Shown here in pieces: positions 54,760 through 63,684 of a DNA stretch of 64,000 bases. Origin of the DNA: Bradyrhizobium sp. BR13661 (lineage in GTDB: Bacteria > Pseudomonadota > Alphaproteobacteria > Rhizobiales > Xanthobacteraceae); assembly GCF_029892425.1 (NCBI RefSeq), contig NZ_JARXWB010000016.1, positions 62,001 to 126,000 on the forward strand, written 5' to 3'. How positions within the stretch are numbered: position 1 is the first letter of the stretch; every line of letters begins with the position of its first letter. The notes beneath the pieces were generated by a model. The model saw nothing but the letters and a program-made list of their open reading frames with translations, did not search any database and had not been told where the DNA came from. The translations under genes were made by a program, and so were the position numbers.

Positions 54760-54885
54760 ATGAAGGTCCGTAACTCGTTGAAGTCGCTGCGCGGTCGCCA
54801 TCGCGCCAACCGCCTGGTCCGCCGCAAGGGCCGGGTCTATGTGATCAACAAGGTGCAGCGCCGCTTCAAGGCTCGCCAAGGCTGA
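54760..54885 (+). CDS. rpmJ: 50S ribosomal protein L36, zinc-ligand-free form
   Basis: The 41-aa protein MKVRNSLKSLRGRHRANRL continues with VRRKGRVYVINKVQRRFKARQG. The zinc-binding cysteines of the C+ form are absent, as is usual in Alphaproteobacteria. AGGA lies 7 bases before the ATG at 54760; the longer frame is an artefact. A hairpin follows it. Confidence 0.96.
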   Translation: MKVRNSLKSLRGRHRANRLVRRKGRVYVINKVQRRFKARQG

Positions 54886-54962
54886 TCAGTCAAAGGCTGA
54901 TACTGCCCTCGCGGTCGCCTTAGCGCGCCCCCCGCAAGACCACGGTCTCACACGAGTTTGAC

Positions 54963-54990
54963 GCCGCCTTTGCTTGGCAAGGGCGGCTTT
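54963..54990 (+). terminator. Terminator after rpmJ
   Basis: GCCGCCTTTGC (54963-54973) and GCAAGGGCGGC (54977-54987) form an 11-bp stem with one G-T pair and a 3-base loop, followed by TTT. It sits 77 bases after the L36 stop and 20 bases before the next start. Confidence 0.75.
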
Positions 54991-55009
54991 GCGCGTTTAG
55001 ACTTTGACG

Positions 55010-55648
55010 ATGGCAGTGAGATTCCTTTTCGCACGCACGCTGTGTCTGGCCCTCCTTCTCGGCACGGTTGGCCTCGCGCCGGCGCTGGCGCTGGATGATC
55101 CGGCCCCGCCGGCGAAGCAGCAGAAGAAGCTGCCCGAGGCACCGGCCAAGCTGCCCAAGGCCGATCGCACCAAGAATCTGGATTTCCTGTTCGGCGCGCT
55201 GAAGGCGGCCCCCGACGACGTCAGCGCCAAGCATGTCGAGGCGCGGATCTGGGCGATCTGGCTGCAGACCCCGAGCGACACCGCCGCACTCCTGATGGCG
55301 CGGGCCAAGGCGGCCGTCGATGCGCAGAAGATCGACGTCGCGATCAAGTTGCTCGATTCCGTCATCAAGCTCCGGCCCGACTACATCGAAGCCTGGAACC
55401 GGCGCGCCACGCTCTATTACATGCAGAACGACTATGCCCGCTCGCTCGCCGACATTCGCGAGGTCCTGATCCGCGAGCCCCGTCATTTCGGCGCGCTCGC
55501 AGGGCTCGGCATGATCATGCAGGATGTCGGCGACGAGAAGCGCGCGCTCGATGCCTATCGCAAGGCGCTCGCCGTCAATCCGCACCTCGAGAAGATCCCC
55601 GAGCAGGTGAAGGCTTTGACCGAGAAGGTCGAAGGCCGCGACATCTAG
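55010..55648 (+). CDS. Secreted TPR-repeat protein
   Basis: The 212-aa protein has a signal peptide (about 1-27, ending ALA). A basic Pro/Lys linker precedes at least three helical TPR-like repeats (DVAIKLLDSVIKLRPDYIEAWNRRATLYYMQND, shown only in pieces: VIKLRPDYIEAWNRRA, YARSLADIREVLIREPRHFG, EKRALDAYRKALAVNP). TPR proteins in the periplasm act as protein-binding scaffolds. A TTG two codons upstream is less likely than the ATG. Confidence 0.9.
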   Translation: MAVRFLFARTLCLALLLGTVGLAPALALDDPAPPAKQQKKLPEAPAKLPKADRTKNLDFLFGALKAAPDDVSAKHVEARIWAIWLQTPSDTAALLMARAKAAVDAQKIDVAIKLLDSVIKLRPDYIEAWNRRATLYYMQNDYARSLADIREVLIREPRHFGALAGLGMIMQDVGDEKRALDAYRKALAVNPHLEKIPEQVKALTEKVEGRDI

Positions 55649-55762
55649 CCTTTAAGTCGAGCGGTCGTGGCGCGGCGGGGTTAACCACGATCGGAAGCGC
55701 TGTGTCGCAAGGACTATTGTCGGCGCGGCCGCAGGTTTACCTGCATGGCAGGAGCAAAAGCC

Positions 55763-56023
55763 ATGAAGCGTTTGATCTTTGCCTGCAGCTTGCTGTTGGC
55801 GTCGGGGACGATGAGCCTCGCCGACGGGCTGTTCTGGGTGGTCGGCAACCGCGCCACCGGCAAGTGTAACATCGTGACCAGCAACCCGGTCATCAATGGC
55901 GACATCTGGTTCGGCGACGGACCCTACAAGTCGAAGGACGACGCCAAGCTTGCGCGTTCGACCATCCGCGCCTGTCCCGCACTCACGCCGGAGGAGCAAA
56001 AGGCCGAGGACAGCGCCGGTTAG
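55763..56023 (+). CDS. Small secreted hypothetical protein
   Basis: The 86-aa protein starts at ATG 55763 with GGAG 8 bases before it; a signal peptide runs to about residue 20 (SLA-DG). The mature part has FWVVGNRATGKCNIVTSNPVI and KDDAKLARSTIRACP with two cysteines that may form one disulfide. Small rhizobial secreted proteins of this type are common and unassigned. Its stop overlaps the stop of the next gene on the other strand by four bases. Confidence 0.85.
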   Translation: MKRLIFACSLLLASGTMSLADGLFWVVGNRATGKCNIVTSNPVINGDIWFGDGPYKSKDDAKLARSTIRACPALTPEEQKAEDSAG

Positions 56024-56202
56024 TGCAGGACGCTGGTGCCGCGCTCGGCAAGACCGCGATCAGCCGCCGCGGCGTAGGCCTTGGCGAGCTCGGTCTCGAG
56101 ATGCTCGTTGATCAGCAGCAGCGCCCGCACGGCCCCGCGCAAATCGCCGTTGCAGCTTGCGACAATCTCGTCGATTGCCGTGTCGTTCGATCTGATGCTC
56201 AT
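56020..56202 (-). CDS. Small hypothetical protein (60 aa)
   Basis: The frame MSIRSNDTAIDEIVASCNGDLRG is preceded by GGAGG 7 bases before the ATG. The predicted protein is helical (AVRALLLINEHLETELAKAYAAAADRGLAE). No family is recognised. The strong ribosome site and conserved-looking composition support it. Confidence 0.7.
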   Translation of the reverse strand: MSIRSNDTAIDEIVASCNGDLRGAVRALLLINEHLETELAKAYAAAADRGLAERGTSVLH

Positions 56203-56531
56203 CGAAAATCCTCCGGTTCAAACCAGGACAATCCTGCCGGTCTTCCCTGCAACCCCTGAGGTTGCGAGGAGGGATCGGCGCCCACCCGCTTCCAAGTGGC
56301 GGAACCGACCGTGGCGATTATAAGGAAGGCGCGATGACGACTGCATGAAGCTGGTTCGTGGCTTATCTGTCCGGGGGCGCCGCCATTGATTCTGCTGGAT
56401 TTTTTAGTTCGGCAATTATGCACATATCCACAGGGCGGCATTTTCAGTGGGGGCGCTGGGCCCCCTCGCGCGAAACTACCATCTGCGTTACGCGTAACTG
56501 CCATGTGCCCTGGATTATCCGGACTCTCTCC
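56203..56531. promoter_or_regulatory. Divergent upstream region with palindromes
   Basis: This 329-base region has no gene. It holds a GGGGGC/GCCCCC hairpin (56449-56465) and the perfect 12-bp palindrome GTTACGCGTAAC (56487-56498), about 34 bases before the alpha/beta hydrolase start, where a repressor could act. No regulator gene is adjacent. Confidence 0.5.
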
Positions 56532-57485
56532 ATGATTGTGTTGTCAGCCGTGACGGCGCTGGCCCTGCTGGCGCTGGTCACGCAGGCCGGCGTTCTTGCC
56601 GTGCAACGTTCTTTTCCGCCACAGGGCCGGATGATCGAGGTCGATGGTGCGACGCTCCATGTCGTCGACATCGGCCCGCGCGGAGGCCTGCCGATCGTGA
56701 TGCTGCACGGTGCGAGCTCGAACCTCGAAGTGATGCGGCATCCGCTCGGCGAGATGCTCGCCGGGAACCATCGTGTCATCCTGATCGACCGCCCCGGCCA
56801 CGGCTGGAGCACGCGTGCGCGCCTGCAGGATTCGACGCCGGATATCCAGGCGCGGATCATCGACGAGGCGCTTGGCAAGCTCGGGATCGATCGTGCCGTT
56901 TTCGTCGCGCATTCCTGGAGCGGCGCGCTCGGTGCGCGGCTGGCGCTCGATCACGCGAGCCGCGTTGCCGGCCTCGTGATGCTGGCGCCCGTCACCTATC
57001 CCTGGCGCGGCGGCGTCGGCCGCTACAACGAGATCATCGCGACACCGGTGATCGGCACGCTGCTCGCCTACACCATTACCCTGCCGCTGGGCTATTTCAT
57101 CACGGGGTCCGGCGCGCGCGACGTCTTCCTGCCGCAGACGATGCCGGATGGTTTTGTGAAGGAGTCCGCGACGCCGCTCCTGCTGCGGCCGCGCGAATTT
57201 ATCGCCAATGCCTATGATCTGGTGACGCTGAAGGCATCGGTGGCCGCGCAAGCGCCGCGCTACGGCGAGATCGGGGTGCCTGTGACGATCATCGCCGGCG
57301 AGCCCGACAAGACGGTGAAGACCGACATCCACGCGCGCCCGTTCGCTGCGACAGTGCCGAACACAAAGCTGATCGTGCTGCCCGATCTCGGCCACATGGT
57401 GCAGAACGCGGTGCCGGATCTCGTGAAGGCGGAGATCGAGACGATGATCAGGATGATCGCCCCGGTGCGGGCGGCCGCTGATTAG
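56532..57485 (+). CDS. Membrane-anchored alpha/beta hydrolase
   Basis: The 317-aa protein has an N-terminal hydrophobic anchor (about 4-24) followed by an alpha/beta hydrolase domain: PIVMLHGASSNLEV, LIDRPGHGWSTR, nucleophile elbow VFVAHSWSGALGARLAL, and a late LGHMVQNAVP with the catalytic His. It may act on lipids or esters at the membrane. Start is uncertain (a GTG at 56505 is an alternative). Confidence 0.85.
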   Translation: MIVLSAVTALALLALVTQAGVLAVQRSFPPQGRMIEVDGATLHVVDIGPRGGLPIVMLHGASSNLEVMRHPLGEMLAGNHRVILIDRPGHGWSTRARLQDSTPDIQARIIDEALGKLGIDRAVFVAHSWSGALGARLALDHASRVAGLVMLAPVTYPWRGGVGRYNEIIATPVIGTLLAYTITLPLGYFITGSGARDVFLPQTMPDGFVKESATPLLLRPREFIANAYDLVTLKASVAAQAPRYGEIGVPVTIIAGEPDKTVKTDIHARPFAATVPNTKLIVLPDLGHMVQNAVPDLVKAEIETMIRMIAPVRAAAD

Positions 57486-57503
57486 CGACCGCCTCTTGTC
57501 CGC

Positions 57504-57899
57504 TTATTGCTTGGTCTTCCCGTCCTTGTCGAACTGCGAGACGTAGGTCCAGAGATTGTTGATCTCGGTCTCGTTCTTGATGCCGGCGAACGCCATCTTG
57601 GTGCCGGGGATCTTGGCCTTCGGGTCCTTGATGTATTCCTTGAACTGCGCCTCGTTCCAGGTGATGCCGGAATTTTTGTTCGCATCGGAATAGTTGTAGT
57701 CGGGCGCGGTGCCGGACTTGCGGCCGTCGAGACCGTTGAGCTCGGGGCCGACCTTGTTCTTGGCGCCTTCGCCGATCGCATGGCAGGCCAGGCACTTGTT
57801 GAACGACGTCTTGCCGGCCGCGGCGTCCTGCGCCATCGCGCTGGTGGCCGTGGCAGTGACGGTGAGGATCATCAGCGCGCCAAAAGTCAGTTTTTTCAT
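57504..57899 (-). CDS. Class I cytochrome c (c2/c550-like)
   Basis: The 131-aa periplasmic electron carrier has a signal peptide (about 1-24, ending AMAQ), the heme-binding CLACH motif near 36-40 and the distal Met in GTKMAFAG. The body DYNYSDANKNSGITWNEAQFKEYI fits soluble cytochromes c2/c550. Such proteins carry electrons between the bc1 complex, oxidases or periplasmic dehydrogenases. The long upstream frame is not used; ATG 57899 is chosen. Confidence 0.94.
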   Translation of the reverse strand: MKKLTFGALMILTVTATATSAMAQDAAAGKTSFNKCLACHAIGEGAKNKVGPELNGLDGRKSGTAPDYNYSDANKNSGITWNEAQFKEYIKDPKAKIPGTKMAFAGIKNETEINNLWTYVSQFDKDGKTKQ

Positions 57900-58155
57900 A
57901 GGGTGCTCTTCGTCTCTTTCCCGGTGGGGTCTCATTCGTCGGCAATCGTCGAACCTGCCGGTTTTGGCATGGCCCGCTCGGCTTGGACAAGCCACGAAAC
58001 CATGACAGGTTTCATAGCTGCTTACTTGTCCCAGAGCGAACTGACCAGAGATCGTGGCTCCGACCTTCGTACGACCTACCTAAACCATCGCTGGCGTGAT
58101 TGATTTGCCGTGATAAATCGACCGTTCGGAAGGATAATGCCGTGAAGGATATAAC

Positions 58156-59649
58156 ATGGCCATCATGATGCCTGCGAGCGACCAGGCCGTGCTTGCGCGC
58201 CGAGCGGAGATCGTTGCTGCATTGCGTGCCATCGTGCCCGGCGAGGGCGTGATCGACAGCGCGGCCGAGATGCGGGCCTATGAGTCCGACGGGCTGACCG
58301 CCTACCGGCAGCCGCCGATGGTCGTGGTGCTGCCCGACACCACCGAGCAGGTCTCGCTGGTCCTGAAATATTGTGCTGCGCAGGGCATCAAGGTGGTGCC
58401 GCGTGGCTCCGGCACGTCGCTGTCAGGCGGGGCGCTGCCGCTCGAGGACGGCGTGCTGCTCGGCCTCGGCAAGTTCAAGCGCATCCGCGAGATCGATTTC
58501 GACAACCGCGTCGTCGTCACCGAGCCTGGCGTCACCAATCTCGCGATCAGCCAGGCCGTTGCGCATGCCGGATTCTACTACGCGCCCGATCCGTCCTCGC
58601 AGATCGCCTGCTCGATCGGCGGCAATGTCGCGGAGAATTCCGGCGGCGTGCACTGCCTGAAATACGGCATGACCACCAACAACGTGCTCGGTTGCGAAAT
58701 TGTCCTGATGAGCGGCGAGATCCTGCGCATCGGCGGCAAGGGCTGCGAGAATTCCGGCTACGATCTGATGGGCGTCATCACCGGCTCCGAAGGCCTGCTC
58801 GGCGTCATCACCGAGATCACGGTGCGCATCCTGCAAAAGCCGGAGACGGCGCGCGCGCTGATGGTGGGCTTTGCGCAAGTCGAGGCGGCCGGTGAATGCG
58901 TGGCGCGCATTATCGGCGCCGGCATCATTCCCGGTGGCATGGAGATGATGGACAAGCCGGCGATCCACGCGGCCGAAGCCTTCGTCCATGCCGGCTATCC
59001 GCTCGACGTCGAGGCGCTGCTGATCATCGAGCTCGACGGTCCCAAGATCGAGGTCGACGAGCTGATCAATCGCGTCGAGGCCATCGCGAATGCCTGCGGC
59101 TCGACCACCTGCCAGATCTCGACCTCGGAGGCCGAGCGCAATCTGTTCTGGGCGGGCCGCAAAGCGGCATTCCCTGCGGTGGGCCGCATCTCGCCCGACT
59201 ATCTCTGCATGGACGGCACCATCCCGCGCGGGGCGCTGCCGAAGGCACTGGCGCGAATCCGCGAGCTCTCGGAAAAATACCAGCTCGGCTGCGCCAACGT
59301 GTTCCACGCCGGCGACGGCAATCTGCATCCGCTGATCCTCTACGATGCCAACAAGCCCGGCGAGATCGAGCGTGCCGAAGCCTTCGGCGCCGACATCCTG
59401 CGCGCCTGCGTCGAGTTTGGTGGCGTGCTCACCGGCGAGCATGGCGTCGGCATCGAGAAGCGCGATCTCATGCCCGACATGTTCACCGAGATTGACCTCA
59501 ACCAGCAGCAGCGCCTGAAATGCGCCTTCGACGCGCAGGGCCTGCTCAATCCCGGAAAAGTGTTTCCGACCCTGCACCGCTGCGCCGAACTCGGCCGCAT
59601 GCATGTGCATGCGGGGAAGGTGGCGTTTCCGGACATTCCGCGGTTCTGA
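58156..59649 (+). CDS. glcD: Glycolate oxidase subunit GlcD (FAD-linked oxidase)
   Basis: The 497-aa subunit has the PCMH-type FAD domain (VPRGSGTSLSGGALPLEDGVLLG and YAPDPSSQIACSIGGNVAENSGGVHCLKYG) and the FAD-oxidase C-terminal domain with HAGDGNLHPLIL and GVLTGEHGVGIEKRDLM. It oxidises glycolate to glyoxylate with GlcE and GlcF. The E and F genes lie 1.4 kb downstream on the same strand, beyond an inserted pair of genes. Confidence 0.96.
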   Translation: MAIMMPASDQAVLARRAEIVAALRAIVPGEGVIDSAAEMRAYESDGLTAYRQPPMVVVLPDTTEQVSLVLKYCAAQGIKVVPRGSGTSLSGGALPLEDGVLLGLGKFKRIREIDFDNRVVVTEPGVTNLAISQAVAHAGFYYAPDPSSQIACSIGGNVAENSGGVHCLKYGMTTNNVLGCEIVLMSGEILRIGGKGCENSGYDLMGVITGSEGLLGVITEITVRILQKPETARALMVGFAQVEAAGECVARIIGAGIIPGGMEMMDKPAIHAAEAFVHAGYPLDVEALLIIELDGPKIEVDELINRVEAIANACGSTTCQISTSEAERNLFWAGRKAAFPAVGRISPDYLCMDGTIPRGALPKALARIRELSEKYQLGCANVFHAGDGNLHPLILYDANKPGEIERAEAFGADILRACVEFGGVLTGEHGVGIEKRDLMPDMFTEIDLNQQQRLKCAFDAQGLLNPGKVFPTLHRCAELGRMHVHAGKVAFPDIPRF

Positions 59650-59676
59650 CGGCTGGACCTCCGACCTGGTGGCGGC

Positions 59677-59910
59677 GTGACGGACGTTTCGATTGACGCT
59701 ACCGATGAAGCGCTGGCCGGGGCGCAGGCCCAACCGCGCCTCTCGTTCATCGACAACATCCGCTGGTCGATGATCATTCTCGTGCTGAGCATGCATGCGG
59801 CCGACACCTACTCGCCGTTCGGCAATTGGTACTATGTCGACCGGCAGGAGACGGGCTTCGGCACGGCCCTATTCTTCGGCATCTATCAGAGTTTTCTGCA
59901 GGCCTTCTAG
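59677..59910 (+). pseudogene. Truncated acyltransferase fragment
   Basis: The 77-aa frame starts with GTG at 59677 and has RLSFIDNIRWSMIILVLSMHAADTYSPFGNWYY, the opening of acyltransferase-3/OpgC-like membrane proteins, then stops after the second helix. Family members have about 350 residues or more, and no continuation is found downstream, where the opposing hydrolase ends (4-base overlap). It is most likely a remnant. Confidence 0.75.
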
Positions 59911-60896
59911 TCCTCTGCGGCAATGTCATTGCCGGCCAGGAACGCGATACTCTCGCGCCAGAGTGCCGCTCTCATGACTTCCAGATGCATCAGGTGCGTT
60001 CCGCGGCTGATCTTGATGTCGCGCTTGCTGGGTGATCCGCTGAAGCTGCGAAACAACCATTCCGCATCGGCGTCTTTCAGCAGACTGTCCCATTCGCCGC
60101 GGATGATGGCGACCGGCGCCCGGACCCGCGACGGATCATAAGCGAGCTCGCCCCGCCATGCCTTGGCGATGTCGCTCGCCGGTCCCGTCGGGACCTTGAC
60201 GCCAGCTGGATTGCGCGAGCGGCTGTCCGGATCGCTATCGAGGTAGCTCCTGCTCCAGGCGTCGAAATGCGTCCGCGACAGTACGGGCGGCTCATGGGCA
60301 GGGACATCCTCGACGAAGCGGTTCCATTGGTCCTCCGACGTGACGATACGCCAGGCCGGCAGCCGAGGCACTGCCTCGACGCTGACGGATTCGCGCCGGC
60401 TGATCGGCGCGAACAGCACGAGGCGATCGACCAGGGCGGGGTGCTCTCCGGCAAAGAGGCTTGCCGGCATCGAGCCCCAGGAGTGCGCGATCAGCGACAG
60501 TGTCCCGGTGCCGCGGTGGCCGAGAATGAATGCCGCGGCCGCCGCGAGTTGTAGAGCTGCATCGGGCGCAGTGCAAAGCGGCGGGTTTTCGAGAGCTGGC
60601 TTGTCCATCTCGGGATAGCGGTCGGATTCGCCGTAGCCGTAGAAGTCCAGGCCCCAGACGTCGAAGCCCGCCTCGCAAAGTGCGTCGCGCCAGGACGTGC
60701 CGTCGAACCGGTGCGCGATCGAGAGCGCGGAAGGAAACGTCGCGCCGTGGACGTAAAGCACGGCACGACGGGACGGCTGGCTCGCCTCGGCCGCCGGCAG
60801 CAGGCTCAGGAACAGCGACATTCTCTCGCACGGACCAGAAATTCGGAAGTGCTGCTCGAGGTGATCGAGCTTCGGGGTGATTGGACGATGGGTCAT
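59907..60896 (-). CDS. Alpha/beta hydrolase
   Basis: The 329-aa cytoplasmic protein has the cap-type alpha/beta hydrolase pattern: RRAVLYVHGATFPSALSI, VWGLDFYGYGESDRYPEMD, the nucleophile elbow LIAHSWGSMPA and a terminal ISRGTHLMHLE with the catalytic His. ATG 60896 is chosen over a longer frame. It has no obvious relation to glycolate metabolism and splits the glc genes. Substrate unknown. Confidence 0.88.
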   Translation of the reverse strand: MTHRPITPKLDHLEQHFRISGPCERMSLFLSLLPAAEASQPSRRAVLYVHGATFPSALSIAHRFDGTSWRDALCEAGFDVWGLDFYGYGESDRYPEMDKPALENPPLCTAPDAALQLAAAAAFILGHRGTGTLSLIAHSWGSMPASLFAGEHPALVDRLVLFAPISRRESVSVEAVPRLPAWRIVTSEDQWNRFVEDVPAHEPPVLSRTHFDAWSRSYLDSDPDSRSRNPAGVKVPTGPASDIAKAWRGELAYDPSRVRAPVAIIRGEWDSLLKDADAEWLFRSFSGSPSKRDIKISRGTHLMHLEVMRAALWRESIAFLAGNDIAAED

Positions 60897-61056
60897 GGCG
60901 TTTCTCGGTCGCGATCGGCACGACCTTGTAGCGGCGGACCAGCAGGTTTGGTTCGCCGGCGATCGAAGTGTCGATGTTCTGCCGCGGAGCCGACGCGGCC
61001 AGCCGGCGGCACGCCGCATTTGATTTTGGGATCAAATTTCGATACCCGCTAGAGGT

Positions 61057-62295
61057 GTGGATACGCTCAGGGTCAGAGACGCCAAAGACGTCGAAGAGGT
61101 GGTGCGCGCGGCGATTGCCAACGAGCAGCCGATCGAGATCATCGGTCATGGCAGCAAGCGCAGCATTGGCCACGCCATGGCGACCAACGCCGTGCTCGAC
61201 CTCTCCGCGCTGAATGCCGTCACCTCCTACGAACCGAACGAGCTCATCGTCACACTCCAGGCCGGCGCGCCGCTGGCCGACGTGCTGTCGCTGATCGATG
61301 CCAAGAACCAGCATTTCGCCTTCGAGCCTGTCAATACCGCGCCGCTGCTGGGCACGCCGGCGCTTGGAACCATCGGCGGCATGATCGCTTCCGGGCTCGC
61401 AGGCCCGCGCCGGATCAGGGCGGGTGGTGCGCGCGACCATCTCCTCGGCGCGCACGCCGTCTCCGGCTTCGGCGACAGCTTCAAGACCGGCGGCAAGGTG
61501 GTGAAGAACGTCACGGGTTACGACCTCTGCAAGCTGCTGGCGGGGTCCTGGGGCACGCTGTCGGTGATGACCGAGGTGACGCTGAAGGTGATGCCCAAGC
61601 CGGAAGCCGAGCGGACGCTGCTGCTACGCGGGCTCGACGATGCCGTCGCCAACAAGGCGATGACCGCGGCCCTCGGCTCGCCTTACGATGTGTCGGCCGC
61701 CGCGCATCTGCCGAAATCGGCGTTCCGGGCCAGGACCGACGGGCTTGGCGATGTCGCCGGCGAGGGCGAGGCGGTGACCGTGCTGCGGCTCGAGGGCATC
61801 ACGGCCTCCGCCAGCCATCGCGCGACCTCGCTGCGCGAATTGCTGGCGCCGTTTGGAACCGCGACCCTCATCGAGGATGATACGTCGTCCGCGCTGTGGG
61901 ACACGATACGCGACATCCTGCCATTCGCGGCCAGCGGCGTACTCGGCGCCTGGCCGGTGTGGCGCATCGTCTGCCCACCGGCCTCGGGCGCTGCTCTCGG
62001 CACGCAATTGGCGCGCGAGACCGGCGGTGACGTGATCTATGACTGGGGCGGCGGCCTGATCTGGGCGGCGGTGCCACCGAAGAGCGATGCGCATGCGCCA
62101 AGCGTGCGCCAGCGCGCCGATGCGTTTGGCGGACATGCCACGCTGATCCGGGCTGCTGAGGACGTCAGGCGCGGCGTCGACGTGTTCCACCCGCAGGCTT
62201 CAGGCATTGCCGCCCTCAGCGAGCGGGTCCGCGCCAGTTTCGACCCGAAGTCCATCCTCAACCGGGGACGGTTGACGCGAGGCGCCACGGTATGA
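61057..62295 (+). CDS. glcE: Glycolate oxidase subunit GlcE
   Basis: The 412-aa FAD-binding subunit has a PCMH-type half only: PIEIIGHGSKRSIGHAMATN, LGTPALGTIGGMIASGLAGPRRIRAG, VKNVTGYDLCKLLAGSWGTL, and a C-terminal HPQASGIAALSERVRASFDPKSILNRGRL. It starts with GTG 61057. It overlaps glcF by four bases (ATGA), so the two are translationally coupled. Confidence 0.93.
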   Translation: MDTLRVRDAKDVEEVVRAAIANEQPIEIIGHGSKRSIGHAMATNAVLDLSALNAVTSYEPNELIVTLQAGAPLADVLSLIDAKNQHFAFEPVNTAPLLGTPALGTIGGMIASGLAGPRRIRAGGARDHLLGAHAVSGFGDSFKTGGKVVKNVTGYDLCKLLAGSWGTLSVMTEVTLKVMPKPEAERTLLLRGLDDAVANKAMTAALGSPYDVSAAAHLPKSAFRARTDGLGDVAGEGEAVTVLRLEGITASASHRATSLRELLAPFGTATLIEDDTSSALWDTIRDILPFAASGVLGAWPVWRIVCPPASGAALGTQLARETGGDVIYDWGGGLIWAAVPPKSDAHAPSVRQRADAFGGHATLIRAAEDVRRGVDVFHPQASGIAALSERVRASFDPKSILNRGRLTRGATV

Positions 62296-63614
62296 AGACC
62301 GAATTCTCACTCGCGCAACTCGCCGACCCCGACATTGCGGAAGCCGACAAGATCCTGCGCGCCTGCGTCCATTGCGGCTTTTGCACCGCGACCTGCCCGA
62401 CCTATGTCCTGCTCGGCGACGAGCTCGATAGCCCGCGCGGCCGCATCTATCTGATCAAGGAGATGCTGGAAAAGGACCAGGCGCCAACGGCCGAAGTGGT
62501 CAAGCATGTCGATCGCTGCCTGTCGTGCCTGGCTTGCATGACGACGTGCCCCTCCGGCGTGAACTATATGCACCTTGTCGACCAGGCCCGGGTCAGGATC
62601 GAGCAGCGCTATCAGCGGCCGCTCGCCGAGCGGCTGTTGCGCCAGGTGCTGGCCTTCGTGCTGCCCGACCCGCAGCGCTTTCGCATCAGCATGCAGCTGG
62701 CGCGGCTGGCCCGGCCCTTCGCTGTTTTCCTGCCGACCCCGCGACCCTCGGCTACACCAGGCCTGATCCAGCGCCTGAAGGCGATGCTGGCGCTGGCTCC
62801 CGGCCGGCTGCCCGCGCGTGGGGCCCTTCCGGGCAGCGTGTTCGCAGCGCTCGGCAAGAAGCGCGGCCGGGTCGCCCTGCTTCAGGGCTGTGCCCAGCAG
62901 GTGCTGGCGCCGCGCATCAACCAGGCGGCCATCAACCTGCTCACCCGCCACGGCATCGAGGTCGTCCTGGTCAGGGACGAGCAATGCTGCGGCGCGCTCA
63001 CCCATCACCTCGGGCACGACGGGGATGCTCTGGCGCGGGCCCGCGCCAACGTCACGGCGTGGCAGAGGGAAGCGGCCGGCGAGGGGTTGGACGCCATCCT
63101 GGTGACTGCGTCCGGCTGCGGCACCGTGATCAAGGACTACGGCTATCTGCTGCGCGAGGATCAAGCCTTCGCAGCCGATGCGGCAAGGGTGTCCGCACTC
63201 GCGAAGGACATCACCGAATACGTCGCAAGCCTCGGACTTGAACCTCGCACGCGGCAGGACAACATCGTCGTCGCCTATCACTCCGCATGTTCGTTGCAGC
63301 ACGGGCAGAAAATCACGGGCCTTCCGAAAGAATTGCTTTCCAAGAATGGATTCGTGGTGAAAGATGTGCCGGAGAGCCATTTGTGTTGCGGTTCGGCGGG
63401 GACCTACAACATTCTCCAGCCCGAGCTTGCGGGCAGGTTGCGCGATCGCAAGGTCGCCAACATCGCAAGCGTCAAGCCGGACATGATTGCCGCAGGCAAT
63501 ATCGGCTGCATGGTGCAGATTGCCAGTGGCACGTCAGTTCCGGTCGTACACACGATTGAGCTTCTCGATTGGGCTACGGGCGGGTCGCGGCCGGCGTCGA
63601 ACACGTCGCACTGA
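62292..63614 (+). CDS. glcF: Glycolate oxidase iron-sulfur subunit GlcF
   Basis: The 440-aa subunit has two ferredoxin-type [4Fe-4S] motifs (CVHCGFCTATCPTY and CLSCLACMTTCPSG) and two CCG domains (QCCGALTHHLG and LCCGSAGTYN). It passes electrons from the flavin subunits to the quinone pool. The start ATG lies in the ATGA overlap with glcE. Confidence 0.97.
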   Translation: MKTEFSLAQLADPDIAEADKILRACVHCGFCTATCPTYVLLGDELDSPRGRIYLIKEMLEKDQAPTAEVVKHVDRCLSCLACMTTCPSGVNYMHLVDQARVRIEQRYQRPLAERLLRQVLAFVLPDPQRFRISMQLARLARPFAVFLPTPRPSATPGLIQRLKAMLALAPGRLPARGALPGSVFAALGKKRGRVALLQGCAQQVLAPRINQAAINLLTRHGIEVVLVRDEQCCGALTHHLGHDGDALARARANVTAWQREAAGEGLDAILVTASGCGTVIKDYGYLLREDQAFAADAARVSALAKDITEYVASLGLEPRTRQDNIVVAYHSACSLQHGQKITGLPKELLSKNGFVVKDVPESHLCCGSAGTYNILQPELAGRLRDRKVANIASVKPDMIAAGNIGCMVQIASGTSVPVVHTIELLDWATGGSRPASNTSH

Positions 63615-63684
63615 GCTTTCGTCCGGAGGTGACGGCTGAAGGATGCCCGATCGACCATTGTTCGGCGGCAACAGGAGGACCACG

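Noticed and set aside
58423..59796. 457-codon minus-strand frame
   Set aside because: Antisense shadow of glcD.
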